The notes under the pieces were generated by a model. The model worked only from the letters and a program-made list of their open reading frames with translations, did no database searches and was not told the DNA's origin. From NCBI RefSeq assembly GCF_004000235.1, contig NZ_RCIO01000004.1, positions 178,555-242,554 on the forward strand: 64,000 nt of DNA. The letters run 5' to 3'. The position numbers and the translations under genes were made by a program. The first letter of the stretch is position 1, and each line of letters starts with the position of its first letter. Shown in pieces: positions 45,556 through 54,494 of the stretch. This DNA is from Mesorhizobium sp. Z1-4. GTDB taxonomy: Bacteria > Pseudomonadota > Alphaproteobacteria > Rhizobiales > Rhizobiaceae.

Positions 45556-46347
45556 TTACGACGCGTCGAGCGTCGCCACAAGCGCACCTGCGGCCCGCAT
45601 TTCCAGAAGACGCTGCGCACGGCGCGAAGCCGCTTCGGTGTCTTCGCCCCACTGTTCTGTATTCCAGTCCTCATCGATATGGGCTGCCGTCCAGGCGCGC
45701 TCGACGTCGAGCTCCCCGGCATCAACGGCGAGCGCAAGCAGCGCCGAACCCATCAGCGATGTCATGACATGCAGTGCCGCAATCCTGAACGGCTCCCGCC
45801 TTTGGGCGAGATAGGCACCCAGAACGGCTATGGTCTCGCGCGGCTGCTCAACCGGCATCACCCCTTCCGCCAGGATGAAACGTGCACCGAGCAGGCCTTG
45901 CAACCAGTCGAGCACGGGGTCCCACGCATCCCCCTGACGTTGGACCAGTTCCTGAGGTGTGTCGGCCCGATAACAGATGAGATCGGAAGATGCGTAGCGC
46001 AAGATGTCCTCAAGCACCGCCTGCACGTCGTTAGCAACGCCGTCAATCGCGGTATTGACCAGCCGCGTGGCCGGCATGGTCATCGGATCGATTTTCTCGC
46101 CTTGGGCGTCAAACTCACCGGCAACCAGTCTCGCAGCGCCAGCCGTCGGCAAAATGAGCGGTTTGCGGCCCGGCGTGCGGACCTGCTTGCCGTCCAGCCG
46201 AACGGAAAATCCGGCGTCTTCGGCCTCGAAACCCGCCACCTTGTAAAAGCGTTTCGGCAGCTGGACGCGCATGGACTCCCGCGCAGCTTCGTTCGGGTCG
46301 CGCTGCGCCGCCCTGCCGGCCTCGAGATCGTTGAGAAGATCACGCAT
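45556..46347 (-). CDS. ATP12 family chaperone (F1-ATPase assembly factor homologue)
   Basis: The 263-residue protein has the ATP12 pattern: RFYKVAGFEAEDAGFSVRLDGKQVRTPGRKPL (shown in part), MPATRLVNTAIDGV, and ILRYASSDLICYRAD around the middle. In mitochondria ATP12 binds F1 alpha subunits during ATP synthase assembly; the bacterial counterpart is limited mainly to alphaproteobacteria. ATG 46347 is used because the family begins there. It lies downstream of an EamA transporter and a pseudouridine synthase gene. Confidence 0.92.
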   Translation of the reverse strand: MRDLLNDLEAGRAAQRDPNEAARESMRVQLPKRFYKVAGFEAEDAGFSVRLDGKQVRTPGRKPLILPTAGAARLVAGEFDAQGEKIDPMTMPATRLVNTAIDGVANDVQAVLEDILRYASSDLICYRADTPQELVQRQGDAWDPVLDWLQGLLGARFILAEGVMPVEQPRETIAVLGAYLAQRREPFRIAALHVMTSLMGSALLALAVDAGELDVERAWTAAHIDEDWNTEQWGEDTEAASRRAQRLLEMRAAGALVATLDAS

Positions 46348-46364
46348 GTTCGTATCCGATCGTT

Positions 46365-47285
46365 TCAGCCCGGTTGGCCGCGCCGCACGGGCCGGTTCAC
46401 CAGCACCAGACCCGCGGCGATCATCGTCAGCGCGGCGAAAATGCGCCAGGAGAGCGGTTCGCCCAAGAGCAGGCCGCCGCCGAGCACGCCAAATACGGGG
46501 CTCAGAAAGGTAAAGCTCGAAAGCCCCGACGCCGGATAACGGCGCATCAGCCAGAACCAAAGCACATAGGTGAACGCGACAACAAAAACAGCCTGGTAGA
46601 GCAGCGAGGCGGTTGCCATCGCTGTCACGTCCCGCAACACCGGCCCGGCGAGCGGGATAAGCGGCGCCGACACCAGGGCCGATACCAGCAGCTGGTACAG
46701 AAGCGTTTTTTCGGCACTGGCTTCAGCCAGGCTGGTGCGTTTGATGACGAGTGTCGTGCCGCCCCAGAGAAGTCCCGCGGCCAGCAGCATGAAATCGCCT
46801 TTCAGCGCTGCGGCATCAGGCAGGCTGAGTTCGTCGGAAAACACCAGTACCACGCCGCAGAATGCCAGCAGCAGGCCGCCGAATTTGACCCGCGTCATGC
46901 GCTCTCCCAGCAGGAAATGCGCGCCGATCAGCACCCAGAACGGCATTGTGTTGACCATCAGCGTTCCGCGTGCGGCCGTGGTGAAGTCGAGCCCGAAAAA
47001 GATAAGGATGAACTCGAGGCCGAACATGGCGCCGACGATTATCCCCGGCCACAACGTCCCGTCGTTCTCGAAAAGCCTTATGCCACGCAACCGGCACCAG
47101 GCAAAAACCAGCACGGCAGCTATGCTGGAGCGCGCTACGGTCAGGAAAACCGGATTGTAGCCTTCGTTGGATATCTTGATCGCAACCTGGTTGAGGCCCC
47201 AGGTCAGGGTGAGCACGATCATCATGCCAGCGGCGAAAGCGTCGATTGCGTCCCGCTTGTCGAGTGTCGGCGAAACCACGCTCAT
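46365..47285 (-). CDS. DMT superfamily transporter with two EamA domains
   Basis: The 306-residue protein has ten hydrophobic segments in two repeats of five. The first repeat includes GLNQVAIKISNEGYNPVFLT, and the second begins near LLWGGTTLVIKRTSL. Such carriers export amino acids or other metabolites; the substrate is unknown. ATG 47285 overlaps the stop of the pseudouridine synthase gene by four bases. Confidence 0.88.
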   Translation of the reverse strand: MSVVSPTLDKRDAIDAFAAGMMIVLTLTWGLNQVAIKISNEGYNPVFLTVARSSIAAVLVFAWCRLRGIRLFENDGTLWPGIIVGAMFGLEFILIFFGLDFTTAARGTLMVNTMPFWVLIGAHFLLGERMTRVKFGGLLLAFCGVVLVFSDELSLPDAAALKGDFMLLAAGLLWGGTTLVIKRTSLAEASAEKTLLYQLLVSALVSAPLIPLAGPVLRDVTAMATASLLYQAVFVVAFTYVLWFWLMRRYPASGLSSFTFLSPVFGVLGGGLLLGEPLSWRIFAALTMIAAGLVLVNRPVRRGQPG

Positions 47286-48265
47286 TGTTCGTCCTCAGCG
47301 CTCGTTTCGTCGAAACCGAGCAGGTTCCAGCTTTGCACCATGTGCCCGGGCAAAGGCGCCGTAACGTCGATGGTACCCGATCCCGGATGCGGGATGACGA
47401 TGCGCCGCGCATGAAGATGCAGGCGCTTCTGGATACCGCCTGGAAATTCCCAGTTCTGGTCGGCCTCGAAATATTTCGGGTCACCGATGATTGGGCAGCC
47501 AATCGAAACCGCGTGAACGCGCAACTGGTGAGTGCGGCCCGTATAGGGTTCCATTTCGAGCCAGGAGAGCGCCTGCCCTGCCTGATCCACCACCCGGTAG
47601 TATGAAACCGCGTGATCTGCTCCCGTCTCGCCGTGTTTCGCGACGCGCATGCGGTCGCCGTCAGGCGTCGGCTCCTTGACCAGCCAGTTGGAGATCTTGC
47701 CGGTTTTCCTGGCGGGAACGCCCTTTACCAGCGCCCAGTATGTCTTCTTCGTTTCCCGCGTACGGAAGGATTCGGCAAGCCGCATCGCCGCCTGCCGCGT
47801 GCGGGCAACGACGAGAACGCCCGACGTGTCGCGGTCGAGCCGGTGCACCAGCCGCGGCTTCTCGCCTTTTCTGTTGCGCCAGGCCTCCAGCATCTGGTCG
47901 ACGCTGCGCACAATGCCCGAACCTCCCTGCACCGCGAGCCCAGGCGGCTTGTTGAAAACGAGCACTTTATCGTCTTCGTGGAGCAGTAGCTGCGACAGCG
48001 CGTCTGCGTCGTCCTTGTTGGCAATCGAGCGTGGGGTCAGCGGTCCGGTATTGCGGTCCGTGTCGAGCGGCGGCACGCGCACGGTCTGGCCGGGATCCAG
48101 CCGCGTGTCGGTTTTGACGCGCCCGCCATCGACCCGCACCTGTCCCGACCGAAGCAGTTTCTGGAGGCGGCCAAAGCCGAGACCCGGATAATGAACCTTG
48201 AACCACCGGTCGAGGCGCATGTTTGCCTCGTCGTCGGCGACTTTGATCTGCTCTACACCGGCCAT
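47282..48265 (-). CDS. RluA family pseudouridine synthase (RluC-like)
   Basis: The 327-residue enzyme has an S4 RNA-binding domain at the N-terminus (MRLDRWFKVHYPGL) and the catalytic motif RLVHRLDRDTSGVLVVA with the essential aspartate near residue 145. TGRTHQLRVHAVSIGCPIIGD is the second family block. It isomerises uridines in 23S rRNA; RluC is the closest by length and S4 domain, but the site is not proven. Confidence 0.92.
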   Translation of the reverse strand: MAGVEQIKVADDEANMRLDRWFKVHYPGLGFGRLQKLLRSGQVRVDGGRVKTDTRLDPGQTVRVPPLDTDRNTGPLTPRSIANKDDADALSQLLLHEDDKVLVFNKPPGLAVQGGSGIVRSVDQMLEAWRNRKGEKPRLVHRLDRDTSGVLVVARTRQAAMRLAESFRTRETKKTYWALVKGVPARKTGKISNWLVKEPTPDGDRMRVAKHGETGADHAVSYYRVVDQAGQALSWLEMEPYTGRTHQLRVHAVSIGCPIIGDPKYFEADQNWEFPGGIQKRLHLHARRIVIPHPGSGTIDVTAPLPGHMVQSWNLLGFDETSAEDEQ

Positions 48266-48296
48266 GTCTTACTCGGTTCCGGAAAATTCGTTGCGC

Positions 48297-48674
48297 TCAA
48301 GCCAGCGCGCGCACGATCGCCAGCCCAGCGAACAGCGCCGCAACGGCACCCACGACACTAACCAGCGTGTAGCCGGCGGCTGCCAACAGCGCACCGCGTT
48401 CCCATAACACCACCACGTCCAGTGAAAAGGCCGAAAAGGTCGTGAAACCGCCCAGAACGCCGGTTGCGGCGAAGAGCCTCACTTCCGGGGAAACACCGGC
48501 CTTGCGCGCCAACAGCTCTATCAGCACGCCCATGAGGAAGGAACCGGCCAGATTGACCGTGAGTGTACCCCAGGGGAAAGCCGGCCCCGCCCAGCGAAGG
48601 GCAGCCATGCCCACCAGGTGGCGCATTGCAGCGCCGATAGCGCCGCCGGCGGCGACGATGAGCAAATGATACAT
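48297..48674 (-). CDS. crcB: Fluoride efflux channel CrcB/Fluc
   Basis: The 125-residue protein has four membrane segments and the signature GVLGGFTTFSAFSLD, which holds the phenylalanines lining the fluoride path. GAMRHLVGMAALRW near the N-terminus carries the conserved Arg/His. It works as a dual-topology dimer that expels fluoride. I looked for a fluoride riboswitch in the 51-base leader and did not find one. Confidence 0.94.
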   Translation of the reverse strand: MYHLLIVAAGGAIGAAMRHLVGMAALRWAGPAFPWGTLTVNLAGSFLMGVLIELLARKAGVSPEVRLFAATGVLGGFTTFSAFSLDVVVLWERGALLAAAGYTLVSVVGAVAALFAGLAIVRALA

Positions 48675-48725
48675 GGCTCCCTGATAGCGGAAGGCGCATG
48701 GCGCCGAAAGGCCACCGATGGCAAA

Positions 48726-50078
48726 TCAGCTCTGCTCGGGCTCGCCACTATCCCTGGCCGCTGATTTGCGCTCGTTCCGCAACTTGTCCCAATAGTCGAG
48801 CCGTTTGCGGATTTCGCGCTCGAAGCCGCGATCCGGCGGCTCGTAGAACCGCCGCCGTCCCATGGCCTCCGGAAAATAATCCTGTCCCGAAAACGCGTCC
48901 GGCTGGTCGTGGTCGTACTGATAGCCCGATCCGTAACCTTCTGACTTCATAAGCTTTGTCGGTGCATTGAGAATGTGGCGGGGCGGCAAGAGTGAACCGT
49001 GCTCCTTCGCAGCGGCCATGGATGCTTTGTAGGCCGTGTATGCTGCGTTGGATTTGGGCGCGGTCGCCAGGTAGATGCAGGCTTGTGCGAGCGCCAGTTC
49101 ACCCTCGGGCGACCCGAGAAAATCGTAGGCGTCCTTCGCAGCGTTGGCGATGACCAGCGCCTGCGGGTCGGCAAGACCGATATCTTCCACCGCCATGCGC
49201 ACCAGCCGCCGCCCCAGAAACAGCGGCGCCTCGCCCGCATCGAACATGCGCGCCAGATAATAGAGCGCGGCATCGGGGTCGGAACCGCGCACGGCCTTGT
49301 GCAGCGCCGAGATCAGATTGTAGTGGCCATCCTGGCCCTTGTCGTAGACCGGCGCGCGGCGCTGAACGATGCGCTGCAGCGCCTCGGCGTCGAATGTCTC
49401 GCCTACGCGCGCAGCGCGCCACACCTCTTCGGCCAGTGTCAGTATGGCCCGCCCGTCGCCATCGGCCATCCGGATCAGAACCGCCCTCGCCGCATAGTCG
49501 AGCGGCAGCGGTCTACCGACCGTTGTTTCGGCGCGTTCCAGCAGAAGAGCCAGGCTTGCGGCTTCCAGCGGCTTGAACGACAAGACGCGCGCCCGCGACA
49601 AAAGCGCAGCATTGAGCTCGAAGGACGGGTTTTCGGTCGTCGCGCCGACCAGAATGACCGTACCGTCCTCCATGACTGGCAAGAAACCGTCCTGCTGAGC
49701 GCGATTGAAGCGGTGAATCTCGTCCACGAAAAGCAGCGTCTGGCGGCCGTTGCGGTGCCGCAGGCGCGCCGCTTCAAACACCTTCTTCAGATCGGCTACG
49801 CCGGAAAAGATCGCCGAAATCTGTTCGAACGCGAGGTCGGTTTCGCCGGCAAGCAACCGCGCAACGGTTGTCTTGCCGGTACCTGGCGGCCCCCAGAAAA
49901 CCAGCGAACCCAGCGAGCCGGAAGCGATCATGCGCGTCAGCGCGCCATCCGGCCCGGTCAGATGTTCCTGACCGACAACCTCACCCAGCTTTGCAGGACG
50001 CAAGCGGTCGGCAAGCGGACGAGCACCGGATGCACCGGCATCGGCTGGGCTGTCGGAAGCGCCAAACAGATCGGCCAT
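48726..50078 (-). CDS. rarA: Replication-associated recombination protein RarA (MgsA)
   Basis: The 450-residue AAA+ ATPase has Walker A GPPGTGKTTVARLL near residue 65, Walker B LLFVDEIHRFNRAQQD and sensor 1 LVGATTENPSFELN. The C-terminal region includes SDPDAALYYLARM and GYGSGYQYDHD, typical of RarA. It acts at stalled replication forks. It lies six bases after the DegP-type protease gene. The reverse complement contains a long open frame that is not a gene. Confidence 0.95.
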   Translation of the reverse strand: MADLFGASDSPADAGASGARPLADRLRPAKLGEVVGQEHLTGPDGALTRMIASGSLGSLVFWGPPGTGKTTVARLLAGETDLAFEQISAIFSGVADLKKVFEAARLRHRNGRQTLLFVDEIHRFNRAQQDGFLPVMEDGTVILVGATTENPSFELNAALLSRARVLSFKPLEAASLALLLERAETTVGRPLPLDYAARAVLIRMADGDGRAILTLAEEVWRAARVGETFDAEALQRIVQRRAPVYDKGQDGHYNLISALHKAVRGSDPDAALYYLARMFDAGEAPLFLGRRLVRMAVEDIGLADPQALVIANAAKDAYDFLGSPEGELALAQACIYLATAPKSNAAYTAYKASMAAAKEHGSLLPPRHILNAPTKLMKSEGYGSGYQYDHDQPDAFSGQDYFPEAMGRRRFYEPPDRGFEREIRKRLDYWDKLRNERKSAARDSGEPEQS

Positions 50079-50084
50079 GGCCGC

Positions 50085-51563
50085 TCAGAACCGCAATACC
50101 TGGCGGAACGTTTGACCGTTGCGCTCTATCGTGAACCGCCACCAGCGCGTTTCCTCGCCGGCCGCTCTCGCCAGTGTTTCCGCGCTGTCGATCGCAATGC
50201 CGTTAACGTCACGAACGATGTCGCCCGGCTGAAACCCGAACTGCGCGGCGGCGGAGGACCGGTCGATATCGACAATCGCCACGCCTTCCGTGCGGCCTGC
50301 AACTCTGAGCCGCTGCGCAAGGCGCGGCGACAACGCCGCCACCTTGGCTCCCGCGAAGGGCGAATTGCCTTCGATCACGACCTCGGCCGCCGCCGCACCT
50401 TCCGGCGCGCGCATCAATTCAAGCGCGACAGGAATCTCCTCGCCCTGCCGCAACAACGTCAGTGAAATCTCGGCGCCGATCGGACGTGTCGCAAGCCGGT
50501 AATCAAGCGCGTCGGGATGCTCGATGCGGGTTGCATTCATAGCCAGAACCACATCGCCCGGCCGCATACCGGCAATCTCGGCGGGGCTGCCGGGATAGAT
50601 ATCCGACACAAGCGCCCCGGTGGGACGCGGCATTCCGAGCGCTTCCGCCATCTGCGCGTCCACGGCCTCGAAATTCGCACCGATCCAGGGCCTTTCGAAG
50701 AAGTCGCTGCCGCCCTGCGCGGAAGCGACAACCGCGCGCACCATGTTGGCCGGAATTGCAAAACCGATGCCTATGGAGCCGCCGCTGCGGCTGTAGATCG
50801 CCGTATTGATGCCGACGAGCTCGCCCGCCATGTTGATCAGCGCACCGCCGGAATTGCCCGGATTGATCGCTGCGTCCGTCTGGATGAAAAAGCCGAAATC
50901 CGAGATCCCGATATGGGTTCGGGCGACCGCCGAAACGATGCCGCTTGTCGTTGTTTGGCCGACCCCGAACGGGTTGCCGATTGCCAGCACCAGGTCGCCG
51001 ACCAGAAGTGCGTCGGAATCGCCTATCCCCACCGTCGGGAACGGTTGGTCGCCTTCGATCTTGAGCACCGCGAGATCGAGCGATTCGTCCTTGAGCAAAA
51101 TAGTGCTGGCGAATTCGCGGCCGTCGGACATGGCCACTTTCACCTCGTCCGCCCCCCGTATGACGTGGAAATTCGTCACCACGAGCCCGCTTTCGTCGAC
51201 AATGACGCCCGAACCCAGCGATGACTGGACGCGCGGCGGCATTTGTTGCCCGAAGAAATGCTCGAAAAACGGGTCGGAAAGAAACGGCGAAGGCCGTGCG
51301 CTCACTTGCGCCGACGCATAGACATTGACCACGGCTGGCGCTGTCTCCGCGACCAGCGGTGCGAAAGAGAGCTGCATCTCGCTGCGCCCGAACGGCAATC
51401 GCCTATGCGGCTCTCCGGTATCGAGCCCGCCGCGCAGCAAGTCGGTCAGGATCGAGCCCAGGTCCTGCGCTGGAGTTTCCTCCGCCTTCAATGGCAGCGC
51501 CATCAGCGCGGCGACGACGGCCAGGGCAAGGAAGGCGGCGAAGAATGACGACAGTCTGCGCAT
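50085..51563 (-). CDS. Periplasmic serine protease of the DegP/DegQ (HtrA) family
   Basis: The 492-residue protein has a signal peptide (FFAAFLALAVVAALMALPLKA). Its trypsin-like domain holds the triad His in TNFHVIRGAD, Asp in SLDLAVLKIE and Ser in NPGNSGGALIN. Two PDZ domains follow (about residues 280-375 and 395-480). It degrades or refolds damaged envelope proteins. The start is placed at the ATG before the signal peptide; an in-frame TTG upstream (51620) would add 19 residues. It lies upstream of rarA. Confidence 0.92.
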   Translation of the reverse strand: MRRLSSFFAAFLALAVVAALMALPLKAEETPAQDLGSILTDLLRGGLDTGEPHRRLPFGRSEMQLSFAPLVAETAPAVVNVYASAQVSARPSPFLSDPFFEHFFGQQMPPRVQSSLGSGVIVDESGLVVTNFHVIRGADEVKVAMSDGREFASTILLKDESLDLAVLKIEGDQPFPTVGIGDSDALLVGDLVLAIGNPFGVGQTTTSGIVSAVARTHIGISDFGFFIQTDAAINPGNSGGALINMAGELVGINTAIYSRSGGSIGIGFAIPANMVRAVVASAQGGSDFFERPWIGANFEAVDAQMAEALGMPRPTGALVSDIYPGSPAEIAGMRPGDVVLAMNATRIEHPDALDYRLATRPIGAEISLTLLRQGEEIPVALELMRAPEGAAAAEVVIEGNSPFAGAKVAALSPRLAQRLRVAGRTEGVAIVDIDRSSAAAQFGFQPGDIVRDVNGIAIDSAETLARAAGEETRWWRFTIERNGQTFRQVLRF

Positions 51564-51629
51564 GGCGGGAATCCTCTTCAGCGAAGCGGATGCCATTTTT
51601 GCCGCGAATGTGCAAAACAAATGGCCGAG

Positions 51630-51995
51630 CTATCGAACATGCTGTCGCAGCCAGCTGTCCAGAACGTCTTTGTTGAACGTTCCGGCTTCAAGGTGGTGAT
51701 AGATGAAGCGGATCACATCGTCCGGGTCGCATTCGAGCCGCTTGCCGTTCAGCCCGAGAAATATGTCCATGCAGGCGAACCCGACGCGCTTGTTGCCGTC
51801 GATGAAGCCGTGGTTCATAGCCAAGCTTTCCCACAGCGCTGCAGCCTCTTCGATCGTGTCGCCATAATAGCCGGTCTGCGGCCTCAGAAGCGCCGGCTCG
51901 ACAAGTCCAAGGTCGCGAATCCCTCGCGCACCGCCGAACAATCGAAGCTGCTCGCGGTGAATAAACAGAGCATCATCGAGACCGACATAGATCAC
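51630..51995 (-). CDS. doc: Doc-family toxin of a type II toxin-antitoxin module
   Basis: The 121-residue Fic-fold protein contains the Doc active-site motif HGFIDGNKRVGFA near residue 62, with the catalytic histidine and phosphate-binding GNKR. Doc phosphorylates elongation factor Tu and stops translation. I place the start at GTG 51995, two bases after the antitoxin stop, because upstream in-frame residues would run through the antitoxin gene. The Phd-type antitoxin gene precedes it. Confidence 0.88.
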   Translation of the reverse strand: MIYVGLDDALFIHREQLRLFGGARGIRDLGLVEPALLRPQTGYYGDTIEEAAALWESLAMNHGFIDGNKRVGFACMDIFLGLNGKRLECDPDDVIRFIYHHLEAGTFNKDVLDSWLRQHVR

Positions 51996-51997
51996 GG

Positions 51998-52234
51998 CTA
52001 TTTGGCGAGCGCTTCGTAGACCTTGGCCCACCGCGATGCGCTCTCCGCATGCAGCTTCTCCACCAGCGGGTTAACGGACCCGCCGGCAGCCTCGGCTATT
52101 CGGCGAAACTCATCCGGAGAAAGCACGATTGCGACATCGCGGCCTTGCTTCTGGATACGCACAGGCCCGGAACGGGCGAGTTCAAGCAGCTGCCCGAATT
52201 TGTTCTTCGCGTCTGATGCGGTCATCGAGTTCAT
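51998..52234 (-). CDS. phd: Phd/YefM-type antitoxin
   Basis: The 78-residue protein has the Phd DNA-binding fold: MTASDAKNKFGQLLELARSGPVRIQKQGRDVAIVLSPDEF (shown in part). The C-terminal helix (VEKLHAESASRWAKVYEAL) should cover the toxin. Antitoxin first, then toxin two bases later, is the usual order. A palindrome just upstream of the ATG is a probable autoregulatory operator. Confidence 0.88.
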   Translation of the reverse strand: MNSMTASDAKNKFGQLLELARSGPVRIQKQGRDVAIVLSPDEFRRIAEAAGGSVNPLVEKLHAESASRWAKVYEALAK

Positions 52235-52243
52235 GCACTTAAT

Positions 52244-52260
52244 TTAGCTGTTTTAGCTAA
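52244..52260. promoter_or_regulatory. Palindromic operator of the phd-doc module
   Basis: TTAGCT (52244-52249) and AGCTAA (52255-52260) are perfect inverted arms with a 5-base spacer, 9 bases upstream of the antitoxin ATG. Phd proteins bind such palindromes to repress their own operon, more strongly with Doc. The surrounding bases are AT-rich, consistent with the promoter lying here. Confidence 0.55.
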
Positions 52261-52275
52261 TTTCGGCAACAAGCA

Positions 52276-52300
52276 AGAAAAAGGGCCCCGCAGGGCCCTT
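52276..52300 (-). terminator. Intrinsic terminator of the ribosomal protein superoperon
   Basis: AAGGGCCC (52281-52288) and GGGCCCTT (52293-52300) make a perfect 8-bp stem with a 4-base loop. On the minus strand TTTCTTGC follows. It lies 28 bases after the rplQ stop. Confidence 0.75.
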
Positions 52301-52328
52301 CGCATTACCGTTCGGTCCAAACGCGAAA

Positions 52329-52760
52329 TTACGCGGCTTCGGCTTCGCTCGGCGTATCCTCGGCCTCGAGGCGCGCACGGTCGGCAGCGCCCTTGGCTGC
52401 AGTGTCGCGGTCCACGAATTCGATCACTGCCATCGGCGCATTGTCGCCATGGCGGAAACCGGCCTTCATGATGCGGGTGTAGCCGCCATTGCGGGTCGCA
52501 TAACGCGGCGCAATGGTTTCGATCAGGCGCTTCGCAAGCTCCGCCGAACCGATCCTGGCGATCACCTGGCGGCGCGCATGCAGGTCGCCGCGCTTTCCGA
52601 GCGTGACCAGCTTCTCCACGATCGGCCGAAGCTCCTTGGCCTTGGGCAGCGTGGTGGTGATCTGTTCATGCTCGATCAGCGACGCGGCCATGTTCACGAA
52701 CAGGGCCTTGCGGTGGCTGGCGGTGCGGTTCAGCCGACGACCGGATTTTCCGTGACGCAT
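52329..52760 (-). CDS. rplQ: 50S ribosomal protein L17
   Basis: The 143-residue protein starts [21 protein letters not shown] and has [23 protein letters not shown] and [26 protein letters not shown], all L17 blocks. The alanine/glutamate-rich tail after residue 120 is common in alphaproteobacteria. It is the last gene of the superoperon, before a terminator. Confidence 0.97.
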   Translation of the reverse strand: MRHGKSGRRLNRTASHRKALFVNMAASLIEHEQITTTLPKAKELRPIVEKLVTLGKRGDLHARRQVIARIGSAELAKRLIETIAPRYATRNGGYTRIMKAGFRHGDNAPMAVIEFVDRDTAAKGAADRARLEAEDTPSEAEAA

Positions 52761-52806
52761 TGGCTTTCTCCTAGAATTCGGCGCAAGGCGCCCGGTTTTT
52801 CAATTC

Positions 52807-52893
52807 GCGAATGGCGAATGGAGAAATGGTGAATGGGGAACAGACGTTCCAATAATCCTATTCACTACTCACCACTCACTATTCACCGTTCAA
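52807..52893. repeat. Facing heptamer repeat arrays between rplQ and rpoA
   Basis: The right arm holds four uninterrupted 7-mers (52859-52886): TATTCAC, TACTCAC, CACTCAC, TATTCAC. The left arm (52807-52835) has GCGAATG twice, an imperfect unit and GTGAATG, i.e. the complementary type in opposite orientation. Between them GGAAC (52837-52841) and GTTCC (52846-52850) form the centre of a cruciform. Transcribed on the minus strand it can fold into a long imperfect hairpin in the rpoA-rplQ spacer. The last bases overlap the rpoA stop. Confidence 0.7.
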
Positions 52894-53897
52894 TACTGGT
52901 CTTCGTAGCGCTTTGCCAGATCTTCGATGTTGTCCGGCGGCCAGTCCTGCACCTCCATGCCGAGGTGAAGGCCCATGGAAGCCAGCACTTCCTTGATCTC
53001 GTTGAGCGACTTGCGACCGAAATTCGGCGTACGCAGCATCTCGGCTTCCGTCTTCTGGATCAGGTCTCCGATGTAAACGATGTTGTCGTTCTTCAGGCAG
53101 TTGGCCGAACGGACCGAAAGCTCCAGCTCGTCCACCTTCTTCAGAAGTGCCGGATTGAAGGCAAGCTCCGTAACCTGCTCCGCCGGCTGTTCCTTCTGCG
53201 GCTCTTCGAAGTTCACGAAGAGGCCGAGCTGATCCTGCAGGATGCGAGCAGCGAAAGCCACCGCGTCCTCGCCGGAGATGGCGCCGTTGGTCACGATCGA
53301 CATGGTCAGCTTGTCATAGTCGAGAACCTGGCCCTCACGGGTGTTTTCGACTTTGTAGGAGACCTTCTTGACCGGCGAATAAAGGCTGTCGACCGGGATG
53401 AGGCCGATCGGCGCGTCTTCGGCGCGGTTGCGGTCTGCCGGGACATAACCCTTGCCGTTGTTGACCGTGAACTCCATGCGGATTTCAGCGCCCTCGTCCA
53501 GCGTGCAGATCACGTGGTCGGGGTTGAGGATTTCGACATCGCCGACGGTCTGGATATCGCCCGCAGTCACCTGACCCGGGCCCTGCTTGCGCACAACCAT
53601 GCGCTTCGGTCCGTCGCCTTCCATGCGGATGGCGATTTCCTTGATGTTGAGCACGATGTCGGTGACGTCTTCACGCACGCCCGAAATCGAAGAGAACTCG
53701 TGCAGCACGCCATCGATCTGCACCGCAGTCACCGCGGCACCGCGCAGCGACGAAAGCAGAACGCGGCGCAGCGCGTTGCCGAGCGTCAGACCGAAGCCGC
53801 GTTCGAGCGGTTCGGCGACGACCGTCGTCGTGTTGCCCTTCGACTGGAAATCGATCTTGTTGGGCTTGATCAGTTCCTGCCAGTTCTTCTGGATCAT
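52890..53897 (-). CDS. rpoA: DNA-directed RNA polymerase alpha subunit
   Basis: The 335-residue protein has the N-terminal dimerisation domain ([25 protein letters not shown], partly shown) and a C-terminal DNA- and activator-binding domain ([31 protein letters not shown]). ATG 53897 gives [12 protein letters not shown], the standard alphaproteobacterial start; the frame is open 30 bases further upstream. It lies between rpsK and rplQ as usual. Confidence 0.97.
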   Translation of the reverse strand: MIQKNWQELIKPNKIDFQSKGNTTTVVAEPLERGFGLTLGNALRRVLLSSLRGAAVTAVQIDGVLHEFSSISGVREDVTDIVLNIKEIAIRMEGDGPKRMVVRKQGPGQVTAGDIQTVGDVEILNPDHVICTLDEGAEIRMEFTVNNGKGYVPADRNRAEDAPIGLIPVDSLYSPVKKVSYKVENTREGQVLDYDKLTMSIVTNGAISGEDAVAFAARILQDQLGLFVNFEEPQKEQPAEQVTELAFNPALLKKVDELELSVRSANCLKNDNIVYIGDLIQKTEAEMLRTPNFGRKSLNEIKEVLASMGLHLGMEVQDWPPDNIEDLAKRYEDQY

Positions 53898-54045
53898 TCT
53901 GTCATCCTTCCGTTTCCCCGCCACCATCCAATCGTGGCGGGCGTCCTGGAAAGCCGTGGAGGAGCGTCTTTACTTCGCATGACCCGAATATACTGCTTCG
54001 GCATCATGCCGCGGGAAGCTCGCGCGGCAGTTTCAAATCTCTGGG

Positions 54046-54435
54046 TTATACACGGCGCTTTTTGCGCGGGCGGCAACCATTGTGCGGGATCGGCGTCACA
54101 TCACGGATCGAGGTGATGGTGAAACCGGCGGCCTGCAGGGCGCGCAGTGCCGACTCACGACCCGAACCGGGTCCGCTGACCTCGACCTCGAGCGTGCGCA
54201 TGCCGTGCTCCTGCGCCTTCTTGGCGCAATCCTCGGCGGCCATCTGCGCCGCGAACGGCGTCGACTTGCGCGATCCCTTGAAACCCTGAGCACCGGCCGA
54301 CGACCAGGCAATCGCATTGCCCTGTGCATCGGTGATGGTGATCATGGTGTTGTTGAACGTCGACGAGACATGCGCGACGCCGGTGGAAATGTTCTTGCGT
54401 TCGCGGCGGCGTACGCGTGTGGCTTCTTTGGCCAT
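54046..54435 (-). CDS. rpsK: 30S ribosomal protein S11
   Basis: The 129-residue protein contains [38 protein letters not shown] and the C-terminal [13 protein letters not shown], all diagnostic for S11. It forms part of the 30S platform. A 160-base spacer with an inverted repeat array separates it from rpsM. Confidence 0.97.
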   Translation of the reverse strand: MAKEATRVRRRERKNISTGVAHVSSTFNNTMITITDAQGNAIAWSSAGAQGFKGSRKSTPFAAQMAAEDCAKKAQEHGMRTLEVEVSGPGSGRESALRALQAAGFTITSIRDVTPIPHNGCRPRKKRRV

Positions 54436-54494
54436 GATGGTCCTTTCAATCGATATCAGCGCCGCCGTAACTCCAGCGGCTACACCTTGGTTAA

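Noticed and set aside
48675-48725. Fluoride riboswitch ahead of crcB
   Set aside because: The 51-base leader lacks the conserved fluoride aptamer segments, and rarA coding sequence lies directly beyond it.
48999-50465. A 488-codon plus-strand open frame
   Set aside because: It is antisense to rarA and the HtrA-type protease gene and has no recognisable domain.
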